Assembly (NCBI GenBank): GCA_963787285.1
Contig: CAWBCM010000010.1
Coordinates: 1-64,000, forward strand
Direction of reading: 5' to 3'
Length of the DNA stretch: 64,000 bases
Origin: JAHEJN01 sp963787285
GTDB lineage: Bacteria > Actinomycetota > Acidimicrobiia > Acidimicrobiales > JAHEJN01
Numbering within the stretch: position 1 is the stretch's first letter; every line of letters begins with the position of its first letter. Positions 26,741 to 36,249 of the stretch are shown in pieces. The position numbers and the translations under genes are program-made. Under the pieces are notes generated by a model. The model was not told where the DNA came from. It was given only the letters and a program-made list of their open reading frames with translations, and did no database searches.

Positions 26741-28141
26741 GCGTCGACCTCGTCGGCGGGCGCGGCGGAGCGAATCGATCGCGGCAGCGAACGCAGCGAA
26801 GCCGCCGCCGCGGCCGCCGCCACCACGATCACCAACGAAGCCAGCCACAGGGTGACACGTACGCCAGGCACGAAGACCTCCCAACCGAACACGCCGATCC
26901 GCCGATCCCATCGGCGCTCGGTCAGGGCATCGATGCCCTCCGACAGCACCGGACCCACCACGAAGGCCGACATCACCCCGAGACGCACCAAGGTGTAGAG
27001 CGAGCCGAACGCTCGGCCCCGCAGCTCGTCGCTCACCCGCTCGTGCAGAAGGGTGAAGCCGAGCACGTACATGGCCCCGGCGGCGACGCCCACGAACACG
27101 ACGGCGAAGGTGGCGGCGAGCAGGGTGGTGGTCGAGGCGGTGATGAACAGCAGCACACCACCGACGGCCACCACGATCGGGAACAGCTGGGCCTTGCCCT
27201 CGCTGTCGACGTGACGCACCCCCCACGCCAACGCCATGACTCCGAATGCGGCACCGAGGCCGAAGAAGGTCTGCAGAATGCCGTGGCCGTCCTCGGTGCC
27301 CAGCACGACGGTCGAGAACTCGAGACCCAGGGGAACCAACACCGCCCCGCCGAGCAGGGCGGTCGCGAGGCCGAGGTTCACCGAGCGAACCACCGGCTCG
27401 GTGAAGGTGAATCGCCATCCGTCGGCGACGTCACGGAACACCGCACCGACCGAGATGGTGGCCGTGGGCACCTTGTGGTCGATCTGGCGTCGGGGCAGCG
27501 GCAACGTCCAGATGATGAACACCGAGAACAGGAAGGTGCCCGCATCGACGAGGTAGGCCAACGACTCCTTGGTGATGTCGACCCCGAGGAAGCTGCGATC
27601 GCCGATGCCGTCGGCCACGAACCCCAGCGCCAGGAAGATCGCCGCGGGCAGGGATGATCGAGCCGTAGGCCGCGCCCACCGAGAAGGAGTTGGCGTTGGC
27701 GAGGTAGCTGCGCGGTACCAGGTTCGGGACCGACGCCTCCTTGGCCGGAGCCCAGAACAAGGTGAAGATCTCCAACCCTAGCGAAATGGCCACGAGCTGC
27801 CAGGGCTCCTGCACGAGCGGCAACAGGAGCAGCATCGAGGCGCGACCGATGTCGCAGATGATCATCACCTGCTTGCGGTCCCAGCGATCGACCAGTGCAC
27901 CGACGAGCGGTGCGAGGAAGAAGGCGGGGGCGATGCGGGCCAGCAGCGCCGCACTGATGGTGAAGCCGGAGCCACCGATGCGCTCGCCGGTGATGGCCAC
28001 GGCGAGGAACCAGAGCCAGTCGCCGGTGGAGGAGGCCACCTGGGCGAGGAACAGGCGGAAGAAGGCGGTCGAGCCGAAGGGCCTCAACAGCCCCGACGGT
28101 GGCGGTGCTTCGACCCCCGGCGCACCCCCCGGATCGGTCAC
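26737..28141 (-). CDS. MFS transporter, frame interrupted by one inserted base
   Basis: A 12-helix-type major facilitator protein of the multidrug-efflux-like (MFS_3) group. The first part from ATG 28141 reads FGSTAFFRLFLAQVASSTGD, LLARIAPAFFLAPLVGALVD and RWDRKQVMIICDIGRAS, the conserved loop between helices 2 and 3. The frame is lost at the GGG run 27646-27648; removing one G restores IIPAAAIFLALGFVADGIGD and continues to the stop at 26737, giving 467 residues. The C-terminal half contains the expected six helices. It lies in a topA-MFS-tmk-holB run with short overlaps. Confidence 0.85.
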
Positions 28142-28145
28142 GGTC

Positions 28146-30935
28146 CTACGGCACCTGTTCGCCGGCCGTCTCGGCGGCCGCCGGTCCGACCGGGGACTTC
28201 GGCGCGGCGGGCGGGCTCGTGGGCGCTTCTCCAGCCGCCGTCGTCTCGGCCGCCGTCTTCTTGGCCGCCTTCTTCTTGGTCGCCTTCTTCTTGGCGGCCG
28301 TCTTCTTGGTCGTCTTCTTCTTGGCCGCCTTCTTCTTCGTGGCCTTCTTCGCCCGCGGCGCCGCTTCGCGCCGCATCTGCAGCAGCTCTTCGGCCCGCTC
28401 GTCGGTGATCTCCTCGACGGTGTCGCCCTTGCGCAGTGACGCGTTGGTTTCCCCGTCGGTCACATACGGGCCGAACCGACCGTCCTTGACCACCATGGGC
28501 TTCCCGCTGACCCCGTCGACACCAAGCTCGCGAAGGGGTGGCTTGGCCGTCTGCCCGCGGCGAAGCTTCGGCTGGGCGAGGATGGCCAGGCACTCTTCGA
28601 GGGTGATGGTCAGCAGCTGATCCTCGGTGTCCAGACTGCGACTGTCGGTGCCCTTCTTGAGATACGGACCGTATCGCCCGTTCTGCACCGAGATCTCGAC
28701 GTTGTCGGCGGGATCGACGCCCACGACACGGGGCAGGCTCAGCAGCTGCACCGCCTCGTCGAGGGTCACCGACTCGGGCGTCATGTCCTTGAACAGCGAG
28801 GCGGTGGCGGGCTTCTCGCCGGTCTCGTCGTCGTGCTCACCCATCTGCAGGTACGGCCCGAATCGGCCGGCCTTGGCGAAGATGGGAAGCCCCGTGTCGG
28901 GATGGACACCGACCTCGCGGTCGCCCTTCGGGGCGTCGAGGAACTGGAGGGCCGCCTCGATGGTGAGCTCGTCGGGTGCCAGCTCGTCGGGCAGTGACGC
29001 CGTGTCCTCGCCACGCTGCACGTACGGGCCGTATCGACCCACTCGCGCCATGACGATCTCACCGTTGCCGTCGACCCCGAGGGGGATGGAGTTCACGGCA
29101 CGGGCGTCGATCTCGCCCAACCGCTCGTCGACCTTCTGTTTGAGCCCAGGCTCGTCGGACCCGAAGTAGAACTCCGTCAGCCACGGGATCGCCTCTCCGG
29201 CTCCCGAGGCGATGTCGTCGAGATCGTCCTCCATCCGAGCGGTGAAGGCGTAGTCGACCAGATTCGGGAAGTGATCCTCCATCAGCCCCACCACCGAAAA
29301 GGCGGTGAAGGTCGGGACCAGCGCCGAACCCCTCTTCCACACGTAGCCGCGATCCTGGATGGTGCCCATGATCGATGCGTACGTGGACGGACGACCGACG
29401 CCGAGCTCCTCCAGCCGCTTGACGAGCGAGGCCTCGGTGTAGCGCGCCGGTGGTTGGGTCTCGTGACCGCTCGATGCGAGATCGTCGACGTCGAGGTCGT
29501 CGCCCACCGCAACGGGGGGCAGACGGCGCTCGTTGCCCGCCGAGGCGTCGTCGTCGTCGGACTCCTCGACGTACAGCCGACGGAACCCCTGATGGGTGAT
29601 CACGGTGCCGCTGGCGGCGAACTCGGTGTGGCGGCCATCGCGAGCCGTCGCTGCGACTTTCACCTGAACCGTCTCGCCGACCGCGTCGGTCATCTGCGAA
29701 CCCAGGGTGCGCTGCCAGATGAGCTCGTACACGTCGGCTTCCGAGCGCGGGACCTCGCGGCGAACGGCATCAGGGGTCTTGAACGTGTCGCCGGCCGGCC
29801 GGATGGCCTCGTGGGCCTCTTGAGCGTTCTTGACCTTCTTCGCGTAGTGGCGTGGCGCGTCCGGCAGGAAGCCGGCGCCGAAGCGACTCCGGATCTCGTT
29901 GCGGGCCGCGGTGAGCGCGGTCTCCGACAACGTGGTGCTGTCGGTGCGCATGTAGGTGATGTATCCCTTCTCGTACAGCGACTGGGCCGCTCGCATGGCC
30001 ATCGCCGACGAGAGGCGGAGCTTGCGACCCGCCTCCTGCTGGAAGGTCGAGGTGATGAAGGGAGGGGCGGGCCGGCGACGATACGGCTTGGGCTCGACCG
30101 AGCTCACTGCGAAGTCGGCCCCCTCGAGCGCCACGGCCAACTGACCGGCGGCGTCCTCGTCGAGGACCACGACCTCGCTCGAGGCGAGGGTTCCGTCGTT
30201 GCTGAAGTCACGGCCGACCGCCAGTCGCCGGCCGTCGACCGACTGGAGGGTGGCAGCGAACTCGCTCGGCTCGCCCGTCGGCACCTCACCGCGGACGGCG
30301 AAGGTGGCACGGAGATCCCAGTACCGGGCCACACGAAACGCCATCCGCTCCCGCTCGCGTTCGACCACGATGCGGGTGGCCACGCTCTGCACCCGGCCCG
30401 CCGACAGCTTCGGCATGACCTTCTTCCACAGCACCGGCGACACCTCGTACCCGTAGAGGCGATCGAGGATGCGGCGGGCCTCCTGGGCATCGACCAGACG
30501 ACGGTCGAGCTCGCGGGGCGACTCGATCGCCGCCCGGATGGCGTCGGCGGTGATCTCGTGGAACACCATGCGCTTGACGACCACGCCGGGTTTGGGCGAC
30601 AGGACCTCGAGCAGGTGCCACGCGATGGCCTCTCCCTCGCGGTCCTCGTCGGTTGCGAGATACAACTCGTCGGCGTCCTTGAGCAACGACTTCAGCTTCT
30701 TGATCTGGTCCTTCTTGTTGGACGAGACCACGTACAGGGGCTTGAAGTCGTTGTCGACATCGATACCGAGGCGCGCCCACTTCTCTCCCTTGTAGGCCGC
30801 CGGGACGTCGGCGGCTCCGCGCGGCAGGTCGCGGATGTGGCCGATCGACGACTCGACGACGAAACCATCACCGAGATACCCGGCGATGGTTTTCGCCTTG
30901 GCCGGCGATTCGACGATGACAAGAGCGTTGGGCAC
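28146..30935 (-). CDS. topA: DNA topoisomerase I
   Basis: Relaxes negative supercoils by single-strand passage. 929 residues: TOPRIM start LVIVESPAKAKTIAGYLG, acidic DEDREGEAIAWHL, and the active-site Tyr in GYITYMRTDSTTLS. The C-terminal half has four GRYGPY-type repeats (ARVGRYGPYVQRGED, AKAGRFGPYLQMGE, VQNGRYGPYLKKGTD, VKDGRFGPYVTDGE), the actinobacterial replacement for zinc fingers. Residues about 870-905 are a Lys/Ala tract (KKATKKKAAKK) resembling a histone-like DNA-binding tail. Intact frame. Confidence 0.96.
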   Translation of the reverse strand: MPNALVIVESPAKAKTIAGYLGDGFVVESSIGHIRDLPRGAADVPAAYKGEKWARLGIDVDNDFKPLYVVSSNKKDQIKKLKSLLKDADELYLATDEDREGEAIAWHLLEVLSPKPGVVVKRMVFHEITADAIRAAIESPRELDRRLVDAQEARRILDRLYGYEVSPVLWKKVMPKLSAGRVQSVATRIVVERERERMAFRVARYWDLRATFAVRGEVPTGEPSEFAATLQSVDGRRLAVGRDFSNDGTLASSEVVVLDEDAAGQLAVALEGADFAVSSVEPKPYRRRPAPPFITSTFQQEAGRKLRLSSAMAMRAAQSLYEKGYITYMRTDSTTLSETALTAARNEIRSRFGAGFLPDAPRHYAKKVKNAQEAHEAIRPAGDTFKTPDAVRREVPRSEADVYELIWQRTLGSQMTDAVGETVQVKVAATARDGRHTEFAASGTVITHQGFRRLYVEESDDDDASAGNERRLPPVAVGDDLDVDDLASSGHETQPPARYTEASLVKRLEELGVGRPSTYASIMGTIQDRGYVWKRGSALVPTFTAFSVVGLMEDHFPNLVDYAFTARMEDDLDDIASGAGEAIPWLTEFYFGSDEPGLKQKVDERLGEIDARAVNSIPLGVDGNGEIVMARVGRYGPYVQRGEDTASLPDELAPDELTIEAALQFLDAPKGDREVGVHPDTGLPIFAKAGRFGPYLQMGEHDDETGEKPATASLFKDMTPESVTLDEAVQLLSLPRVVGVDPADNVEISVQNGRYGPYLKKGTDSRSLDTEDQLLTITLEECLAILAQPKLRRGQTAKPPLRELGVDGVSGKPMVVKDGRFGPYVTDGETNASLRKGDTVEEITDERAEELLQMRREAAPRAKKATKKKAAKKKTTKKTAAKKKATKKKAAKKTAAETTAAGEAPTSPPAAPKSPVGPAAAETAGEQVP

Positions 30936-31019
30936 GGTGAGTAACTAACGGGACGTGGAGGGGTCGTGTCAACCCTGCCGGAGCTGGGTCAACGTGACGG
31001 GCACCGTAGCGGGCAACGA

Positions 31020-32477
31020 CTACTCGTCGTCGGCGGAGCGCGGTGCGGTTCCCCTGGAGAGCGTGATCAGACCGGCAGTGGCGGCCAGCGCCGAGGCGAC
31101 GAGAATGCCGATCTTGGCGTCGTCGATCTCCATCTGGGTCTCGAACCCGGCCAGGCCGGTGACGAACAGCGAGACGGTGAACCCGATGCCGGCAATCATC
31201 GACAGACCGACGAGCTGACGCGTACCCATGCCCCGCGGCATCGTTGCCAGGCCCGTGCGGGTGGCGACGAGCGAGAACAGGGTCACGCCGATGGTCTTGC
31301 CGACCACCAGCCCGAGGATGACGCCGAGGGTGATGCGGGACGTGGCTGCATCGCGAATGCCCTCGCTCGACAACTCGACGCCGGCGTTGGCCAGGGCGAA
31401 GACCGGAATGATGATGAAGCTGGTGATCGGGTGAATGGCCGACTCGAGCCGCTCGGCCACCGACATCGACTCGCGCATGTGGAAGCTCGCGAACCGGATG
31501 TCGGCCGGGAACACCTCGGGCTTGTCGCGCAGCCAGGTGGCGAATTCACGGCTCTGGGCTTCGGTTTGCAGGGGCCGGGCCGGGGTCATCAAGCCGAGAC
31601 CGACGCCGGCGATGGTGGCATGGACGCCCGACTTGAAGGTGGCCCACCACAGGAACGCTCCCACCACGATGTAGATCGGGATGTACCACACCTGTGCTCG
31701 GCGCAGTCCGTAGACCACCCCCGCGATCGCGGCCGCGGTCAGCAGCCATCCGAAGGACAGCTCGTCGGTGTAGAAGATCGCGATCACGAGGATCGCGCCG
31801 ATGTCGTCGACGATGGCCAACGACAACAGGAACACGCGCAGCCCTCGTGGCACCTTGGAACCGAGCAGCGACACCACCCCGACGGCGAAGGCGATGTCGG
31901 TGGCCATGGGGATGCCCCAGCCCTGTGACGCGTTCGTGCCGGCGTTGAAGGAGTAGTAGATGAGCGCCGGCACGACCATGCCGCCGAGCGCGGCCACCGC
32001 GGGGAGGGCCGCATCACGCTTGTTGCGCAACATGCCGGTGACGAGCTCGCGTTTGATCTCGAGGCCCACGACGAAGAAGAACACCGCCATGAGGGCGTCG
32101 TTGACGAACTCCTCGAGGTTGAATCCCTCGAGCCCGGCCTTGCTGAACACCTCGATCGACCCGACCTGCAGCTCCAGCTCGGACTCCCAGAGCTGGTGGT
32201 AGCTCTCGGACCACGGCGAGTTGGCCCAGATCAGCGCGGCGGCGGTGGCGAGGAGCAGGACGATGCCCCCCGCCGCTTCGATGTGGAAGAACCGATTCAG
32301 CGGTCGACCGAGATTGCGGGCCAGCTTGTGGTCGCTGCCGAGCCAGGTGATGTCGCTGTAGGAGGTCGGATTCCCTGCCATTCCCGAGTCGACGCTATCG
32401 GTGGGATCGTGCCGACTCACCACGATGTCGCGGCCGCCGACCCGGACGATCCCCTCGGACACCCGCTTCGCCCTCAT
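31020..32477 (-). CDS. nhaA: Na+/H+ antiporter NhaA
   Basis: Electrogenic sodium/proton antiporter of the inner membrane. The 485-residue protein has an N-terminal non-conserved extension of about 60 residues, then HIEAAGGIVLLLATAAALIW, NDALMAVFFFVVGLEIKREL, GWGIPMATDIAFAVGVVSLL (ATDIAFA, an ion-site segment), LRVFLLSLAIVDDIGAILVI (the paired Asp residues) and the C-terminal SMIAGIGFTVSLFVTGLAG. ATG 32477 overlaps the upstream stop by 4 bases; M33 at 32381 is an alternative start. It ends a partner-switching operon, suggesting stress control. Confidence 0.93.
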   Translation of the reverse strand: MRAKRVSEGIVRVGGRDIVVSRHDPTDSVDSGMAGNPTSYSDITWLGSDHKLARNLGRPLNRFFHIEAAGGIVLLLATAAALIWANSPWSESYHQLWESELELQVGSIEVFSKAGLEGFNLEEFVNDALMAVFFFVVGLEIKRELVTGMLRNKRDAALPAVAALGGMVVPALIYYSFNAGTNASQGWGIPMATDIAFAVGVVSLLGSKVPRGLRVFLLSLAIVDDIGAILVIAIFYTDELSFGWLLTAAAIAGVVYGLRRAQVWYIPIYIVVGAFLWWATFKSGVHATIAGVGLGLMTPARPLQTEAQSREFATWLRDKPEVFPADIRFASFHMRESMSVAERLESAIHPITSFIIIPVFALANAGVELSSEGIRDAATSRITLGVILGLVVGKTIGVTLFSLVATRTGLATMPRGMGTRQLVGLSMIAGIGFTVSLFVTGLAGFETQMEIDDAKIGILVASALAATAGLITLSRGTAPRSADDE

Positions 32478-32983
32478 GCGAAGTACCGGATCTCGCCGTC
32501 GGACGCCTCGACCACCGCAATGAGCGCGTCGTGGAGGGAGGCGTGCAGCTCCATGAACCGCTCGATCTCGGGGTCGGTCGCCTCCACGCTCGACGGTGCG
32601 GCGTCGGAGAGGGACTCGAGGTTCGCGAAGGCATCGTCCCAGTCGGTGGACTGCGCCTTCAGCTCGAGGTACATGCTCGGACCCTGCATGAGCGCACGGT
32701 TGAGATCGTTGATGATCGCCACCACCACGTCGGTGGCGGTGAGGATGCCCGGCGTGGCGATGAGGTGCAGCGCCTGGAGCTTGCGCATGGCCACGGCGGC
32801 GATCATCTGGGGGTCACCCAGCTCGGCGGTGGCGGAGTCGATGTGCCGCAAGTCGAGGGCCACGGTGGCTCCGACGCCGAACCACTTGCGGAGAAGGGTG
32901 AAAAGCTCGGCCGACGTTGTGTGCAGCGCCAGGAGCTCGTCGGGCTTGGGGAGCGCGTCCACCTCGTCGTCGTGGTCGTGCAA
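32474..32983 (-). CDS. Unrecognised protein between the RsbW-type kinase and nhaA
   Basis: About 169 residues if started at TTG 32983 right after the RsbW stop, with GAGGGG 7 bases before it; a longer ORF from 33082 overlaps the kinase and is unlikely. It is predicted mostly helical, beginning PKPDELLALHTTSAELFTLL, with ALDLRHIDSATAELGDPQM and a C-terminal MELHASLHDALIAVVEASDG. No named domain is recognised. Tight coupling to a STAS protein, a kinase and nhaA suggests a regulatory or accessory role in that pathway. Confidence 0.6.
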   Translation of the reverse strand: MHDHDDEVDALPKPDELLALHTTSAELFTLLRKWFGVGATVALDLRHIDSATAELGDPQMIAAVAMRKLQALHLIATPGILTATDVVVAIINDLNRALMQGPSMYLELKAQSTDWDDAFANLESLSDAAPSSVEATDPEIERFMELHASLHDALIAVVEASDGEIRYFA

Positions 32984-32984
32984 C

Positions 32985-33443
32985 TCAGATCCCCTCGATG
33001 CGCGGTGGTCGCGAACGACCGGTCGCGTACACGACCAGACGAACCGACGTCCCGTGGTCATTGGAGACGATCTCGTGCTCATCGGCGAGGATGCGCATCA
33101 GCGGCAGGCCCAGACCGCGCTCGTACTCGAGGCGCTCGGGGTCGGTGACCGGGGGATGACGGGTCAGTCCGTCCTTGTCGAAACCCGAACCCTGATCGTG
33201 GACCTCGACCTCGACCCGCTCGTCGCTCAGGTTGCACCGGATGACGATGCGCTCGTCGCTGTCGAGGCGGGAGTGGGCCTCGATCGCGTTCGTGGTGGCC
33301 TCCGAGACCGCCAGTCGCAGATCCTCGATGCGATCGTCGCGCAGTTGGGGATCGAGGGCGGCGGCGGCCGAGATGATGGCGCGCACGAGCGCAAGGTACT
33401 CGGGCTGAGCCGGGATCTCGAGCTCCACGCCCTCGCCGGTCAT
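32985..33443 (-). CDS. Anti-sigma factor serine/threonine kinase, RsbW/SpoIIAB type
   Basis: A 152-residue HATPase_c protein. The N box is LRLAVSEATTNAIEAHSRLD (Glu/Asn for ATP/Mg) and the G1 region is VHDQGSGFD; the later GLGLPLMRILADEHEI is the G2-like loop. Such proteins bind a sigma factor and phosphorylate the partner STAS protein. The STAS gene immediately upstream overlaps it by 4 bases. The cognate sigma factor is not beside it; the group 1/2 sigma gene at 40.4-41.3 kb is one candidate in the window. Confidence 0.88.
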   Translation of the reverse strand: MTGEGVELEIPAQPEYLALVRAIISAAAALDPQLRDDRIEDLRLAVSEATTNAIEAHSRLDSDERIVIRCNLSDERVEVEVHDQGSGFDKDGLTRHPPVTDPERLEYERGLGLPLMRILADEHEIVSNDHGTSVRLVVYATGRSRPPRIEGI

Positions 33444-33793
33444 GCCGGATCGCTTCTCGGCGCAGACGTGGCGTCGATCACGCGGGGGTAGACCTCGAAC
33501 ACCTGGTCGAGGCGGGTGAGCTCGAGCAGCGCCGTGAGACGCTCGTCGTCGGTCACGAGGCGGAGGTCGCCACCCGCGGTGCGCACCCGCTTCACCACGG
33601 CCACGAGCACACCGAGTCCGGTCGAATCGCAGAAGTCGACACCGGACAGATCGACGACCAGATGGAGATTCCCATCGGCGACGAGCGCGATCGCGTGCTG
33701 GCGCACCCGCGGCGCGGTGGCCATGTCGATCTCGCCCACGACGTGGAGGATGGTCCATCCGTCACGCTGCGTCGCTTTGAATCCGACCTGCAC
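33440..33793 (-). CDS. STAS-domain anti-anti-sigma factor, RsbV/SpoIIAA type
   Basis: A 117-residue STAS protein: GWTILHVVGEIDMATAPRVR, then LHLVVDLSGVDFCDSTGLGV with the phospho-acceptor Ser in DSTGLG, and GGDLRLVTDDERLTALLELT. Its dephosphorylated form would free the sigma factor from the adjacent kinase. It heads the leftward STAS-kinase-unknown-nhaA operon, and its promoter shares the 33.80-34.04 kb gap with the divergent helicase gene. Confidence 0.92.
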   Translation of the reverse strand: MQVGFKATQRDGWTILHVVGEIDMATAPRVRQHAIALVADGNLHLVVDLSGVDFCDSTGLGVLVAVVKRVRTAGGDLRLVTDDERLTALLELTRLDQVFEVYPRVIDATSAPRSDPA

Positions 33794-33854
33794 GTGGCCT
33801 CCTTGCCGGCAACGCTACCGGTCCGGATCGCGTGGCGCGTGTTGCACCGCTGTA

Positions 33855-33870
33855 GTTCCACGCGTGGAAC
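33855..33870. promoter_or_regulatory. Perfect 16-base palindrome in a divergent promoter
   Basis: GTTCCACGCGTGGAAC is its own reverse complement. It lies 62 bases upstream of the STAS start and in the leader of the helicase gene, where a dimeric repressor could control both directions. It does not match the GAAC-N4-GTTC LexA box; the half sites are inverted and spaced differently. No regulator is assigned. Confidence 0.6.
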
Positions 33871-34038
33871 TTCTACCATGGGCGCATCGCTCTCACTGTC
33901 GCCGCCGACGGGGTCATCGACCTCGGCCCATCCGGCGTCGGCGCGCCCTGCGCCGACTCGGTCATCGACCTCACCGACGGATCGGGGGTCGACGCGATCG
34001 GTGCGCTGCTCGAGCGGCTGAGCGACGACGGTCGCATC

Positions 34039-36240
34039 GTGCACGTCGAACATCTTCCCTCACGACCGCAGCGCTGCGGCGACCTCGCCTTCCCTCTCCC
34101 CACCGCCGTCGCCGCCCGACTCGGCGCCAGCCGGCTCTGGAGCCACCAGGTCGAGGCCATCGATCTGCTCCGATCGGGCACGTCGGTGGTCGTCGCCACG
34201 AGCACGGCGTCGGGCAAGTCCCTGTGTTATCAGGTGCCCATCGCCGAAGCGGTCGGTGACACCGGCCAGGTGGCCACCGCCCTGGCGTTCTTCCCCACCA
34301 AGGCGCTCGCGCACGATCAGCTCCGCAGCTTCGGTGCCGTGGACTTCCCTCTCGTGGTCCCGGCCACCTACGACGGCGACACCGATCGCGACCAACGAGG
34401 GTGGGTTCGCAACCATGCCAACGTGATCCTCACCAATCCCGAGATGGTGCACGGCGGGCTGCTGCCCAACCATCGTCGCTGGGCGCTGTTCCTCCGGCGG
34501 CTCCGCTACGTGGTCGTCGACGAGCTGCACACCTACCGAGGGGTCTTCGGGACCCACATGGCCCACGTGCTCCGGCGCCTCGTGCGCGTCTGTGAGCACT
34601 ACGGGGCCGACCCGACGTTCGTCTTCACGTCGGCCACGATCGGCGATCCGGCCCGTCTGGCGTCCGAGCTCTGCGGTCGGCCGGTCGTGGCCGTCACCGA
34701 CGACGGTTCGCCCCGAAACGCTCGTCGCTTCGCCCTCCTGAATCCTCCGCTGCTCGGCGAGGGTTCCGGGGTACGGACCTCGACCAACGCCGAGACCGCC
34801 GGTGCGGTGGCCGAGCTCGTGGCCGCCGGGCACCGCACCATCGCGTTCTGTTCCAGCCGCAAGGGGACCGAGCTGGTGGCCGGCGACATCCGGTCGAAGC
34901 TCCGTGGCGAGCTGGCCGAAACGGTTCGCTCCTACCGGGGTGGCTACCTCGCGAACGAACGGCGCGACATCGAGGACGAGTTGGCCAACGGTTCGGTCCG
35001 CGCCGTGGTCGCCACGTCGGCCCTCGAGCTCGGCGTCGACATCGGCGGGCTCGATGCGTGCGTCCTCAACGGCTTCCCCGGCACCATCGCCTCGATGTGG
35101 CAACAGGCGGGCCGGGCCGGCCGGAGCGCCCAGGACAGCCTCACCCTGCTGGTGGCCGGCGAGGATCAGCTCGATCAGTGGCTCATGCGGCACCCCACCG
35201 AGGTGTTCACCCGCCCGCCCGAACCGGCGGTGATCAACCCCGACAACCCCCAGGTGGCCGACGCCCACATCGCCTGTGCGGCCTTCGAGCTGCCCCTCAG
35301 CCACGACGACATGCAGTGGTGGGGGTCGGTGCTCGACGGCGCCGTGCACCGGCTGGTCCTCGACGGGAGGCTGCGGGTCCGCTCCACGCCGGAGGGGCCC
35401 CTGGCCGTGTGGGCGACCACCGGCTGGCCGAGTCGTGGCGTGGGCCTGCGCAGTGGCTCGTCGCGAGAGGTCAAGATCCGGTTGGCCGACGGAACACTGG
35501 TCGGAACCGTCGACCTGGCCCGCGCCTTCGATGTCGTTCATCCCGGAGCCATCTACCTCCACCGTGGCGAGACGTTCCGCGTCGTCGACCTCGACCTCGA
35601 CGGCTTCGTGGCCACGGTCGAGACGCACGACGGAGGTGACTACACGCAGGCCCGATCGACCGTCGACATCGGCGTCACCTCCACCGATGCGCGGCGTCAG
35701 GTCGGCAGCGCCACCCTGTACCTCGGCGACCTCGAGGTCACCACCACCGTGGTGGGGTACCAGCGTCGCGAGATCCGCTCACGGAGGATTCTCGACCATC
35801 ACGAGCTCGAGCTGCCGCCCCAGACCCTGGCCACACGCGGGTTCTGGTACACGTTCACGCCGGCGGTGATCGAGTCGGCCGGGGTCGAACCGGTCGACGT
35901 CCCGGGCACGCTTCACGCCATCGAGCATGCCGCCATCGGGATCCTGCCCTTGTTCACCATCTGTGATCGCTGGGACGTGGGCGGCGTCTCGACGGCCATG
36001 CAGGCCGACACCGGACTGCCGTCGATCTTCATCTACGACGGCTACCCCGGTGGGGCCGGCATCGCCGAGCTCGGGTACGAGTCGGCGCCGCGGCATCTCG
36101 CCGCCACCCTCGACGTGCTGGTGGGTTGCTCGTGCACCGATGGCTGCCCGTCGTGCGTGCAGTCGCCCAAGTGCGGCAACGGCAACGAACCCCTCGACAA
36201 GGCCGGCGCCATCGCCCTCCTGCACGCGCTCTTCGACTGA
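34039..36240 (+). CDS. DEAD/DEAH-box helicase with C-terminal DUF1998 (MrfA/YprA family)
   Basis: A 733-residue SF2 helicase. Walker A VVVATSTASGKSLCYQVP, DEAH-like VVVDELHTYRG, motif III VFTSATIGDP, motif IV-VI including VVATSALELGVDIGGLDACV and QQAGRAGRSAQD. The C-terminal DUF1998 region ends with the zinc cysteines GCSCTDGCPSCVQSPKCGNG. Bacillus MrfA of this family repairs mitomycin lesions. GTG 34039 is the first start in frame, but high-GC3 coding sequence in this frame continues upstream to a TAG at about 33852 without any ATG, GTG or TTG, so the true N-terminus is probably longer and disturbed by an indel near ATG 33878. Confidence 0.88.
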   Translation: MHVEHLPSRPQRCGDLAFPLPTAVAARLGASRLWSHQVEAIDLLRSGTSVVVATSTASGKSLCYQVPIAEAVGDTGQVATALAFFPTKALAHDQLRSFGAVDFPLVVPATYDGDTDRDQRGWVRNHANVILTNPEMVHGGLLPNHRRWALFLRRLRYVVVDELHTYRGVFGTHMAHVLRRLVRVCEHYGADPTFVFTSATIGDPARLASELCGRPVVAVTDDGSPRNARRFALLNPPLLGEGSGVRTSTNAETAGAVAELVAAGHRTIAFCSSRKGTELVAGDIRSKLRGELAETVRSYRGGYLANERRDIEDELANGSVRAVVATSALELGVDIGGLDACVLNGFPGTIASMWQQAGRAGRSAQDSLTLLVAGEDQLDQWLMRHPTEVFTRPPEPAVINPDNPQVADAHIACAAFELPLSHDDMQWWGSVLDGAVHRLVLDGRLRVRSTPEGPLAVWATTGWPSRGVGLRSGSSREVKIRLADGTLVGTVDLARAFDVVHPGAIYLHRGETFRVVDLDLDGFVATVETHDGGDYTQARSTVDIGVTSTDARRQVGSATLYLGDLEVTTTVVGYQRREIRSRRILDHHELELPPQTLATRGFWYTFTPAVIESAGVEPVDVPGTLHAIEHAAIGILPLFTICDRWDVGGVSTAMQADTGLPSIFIYDGYPGGAGIAELGYESAPRHLAATLDVLVGCSCTDGCPSCVQSPKCGNGNEPLDKAGAIALLHALFD

Positions 36241-36249
36241 GCAGCTGGA

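Noticed and set aside
33855..33870. Actinobacterial LexA (SOS) box
   Set aside because: The known box is GAAC-N4-GTTC; here the halves are GTTC...GAAC with an 8-base centre, the wrong orientation and spacing.
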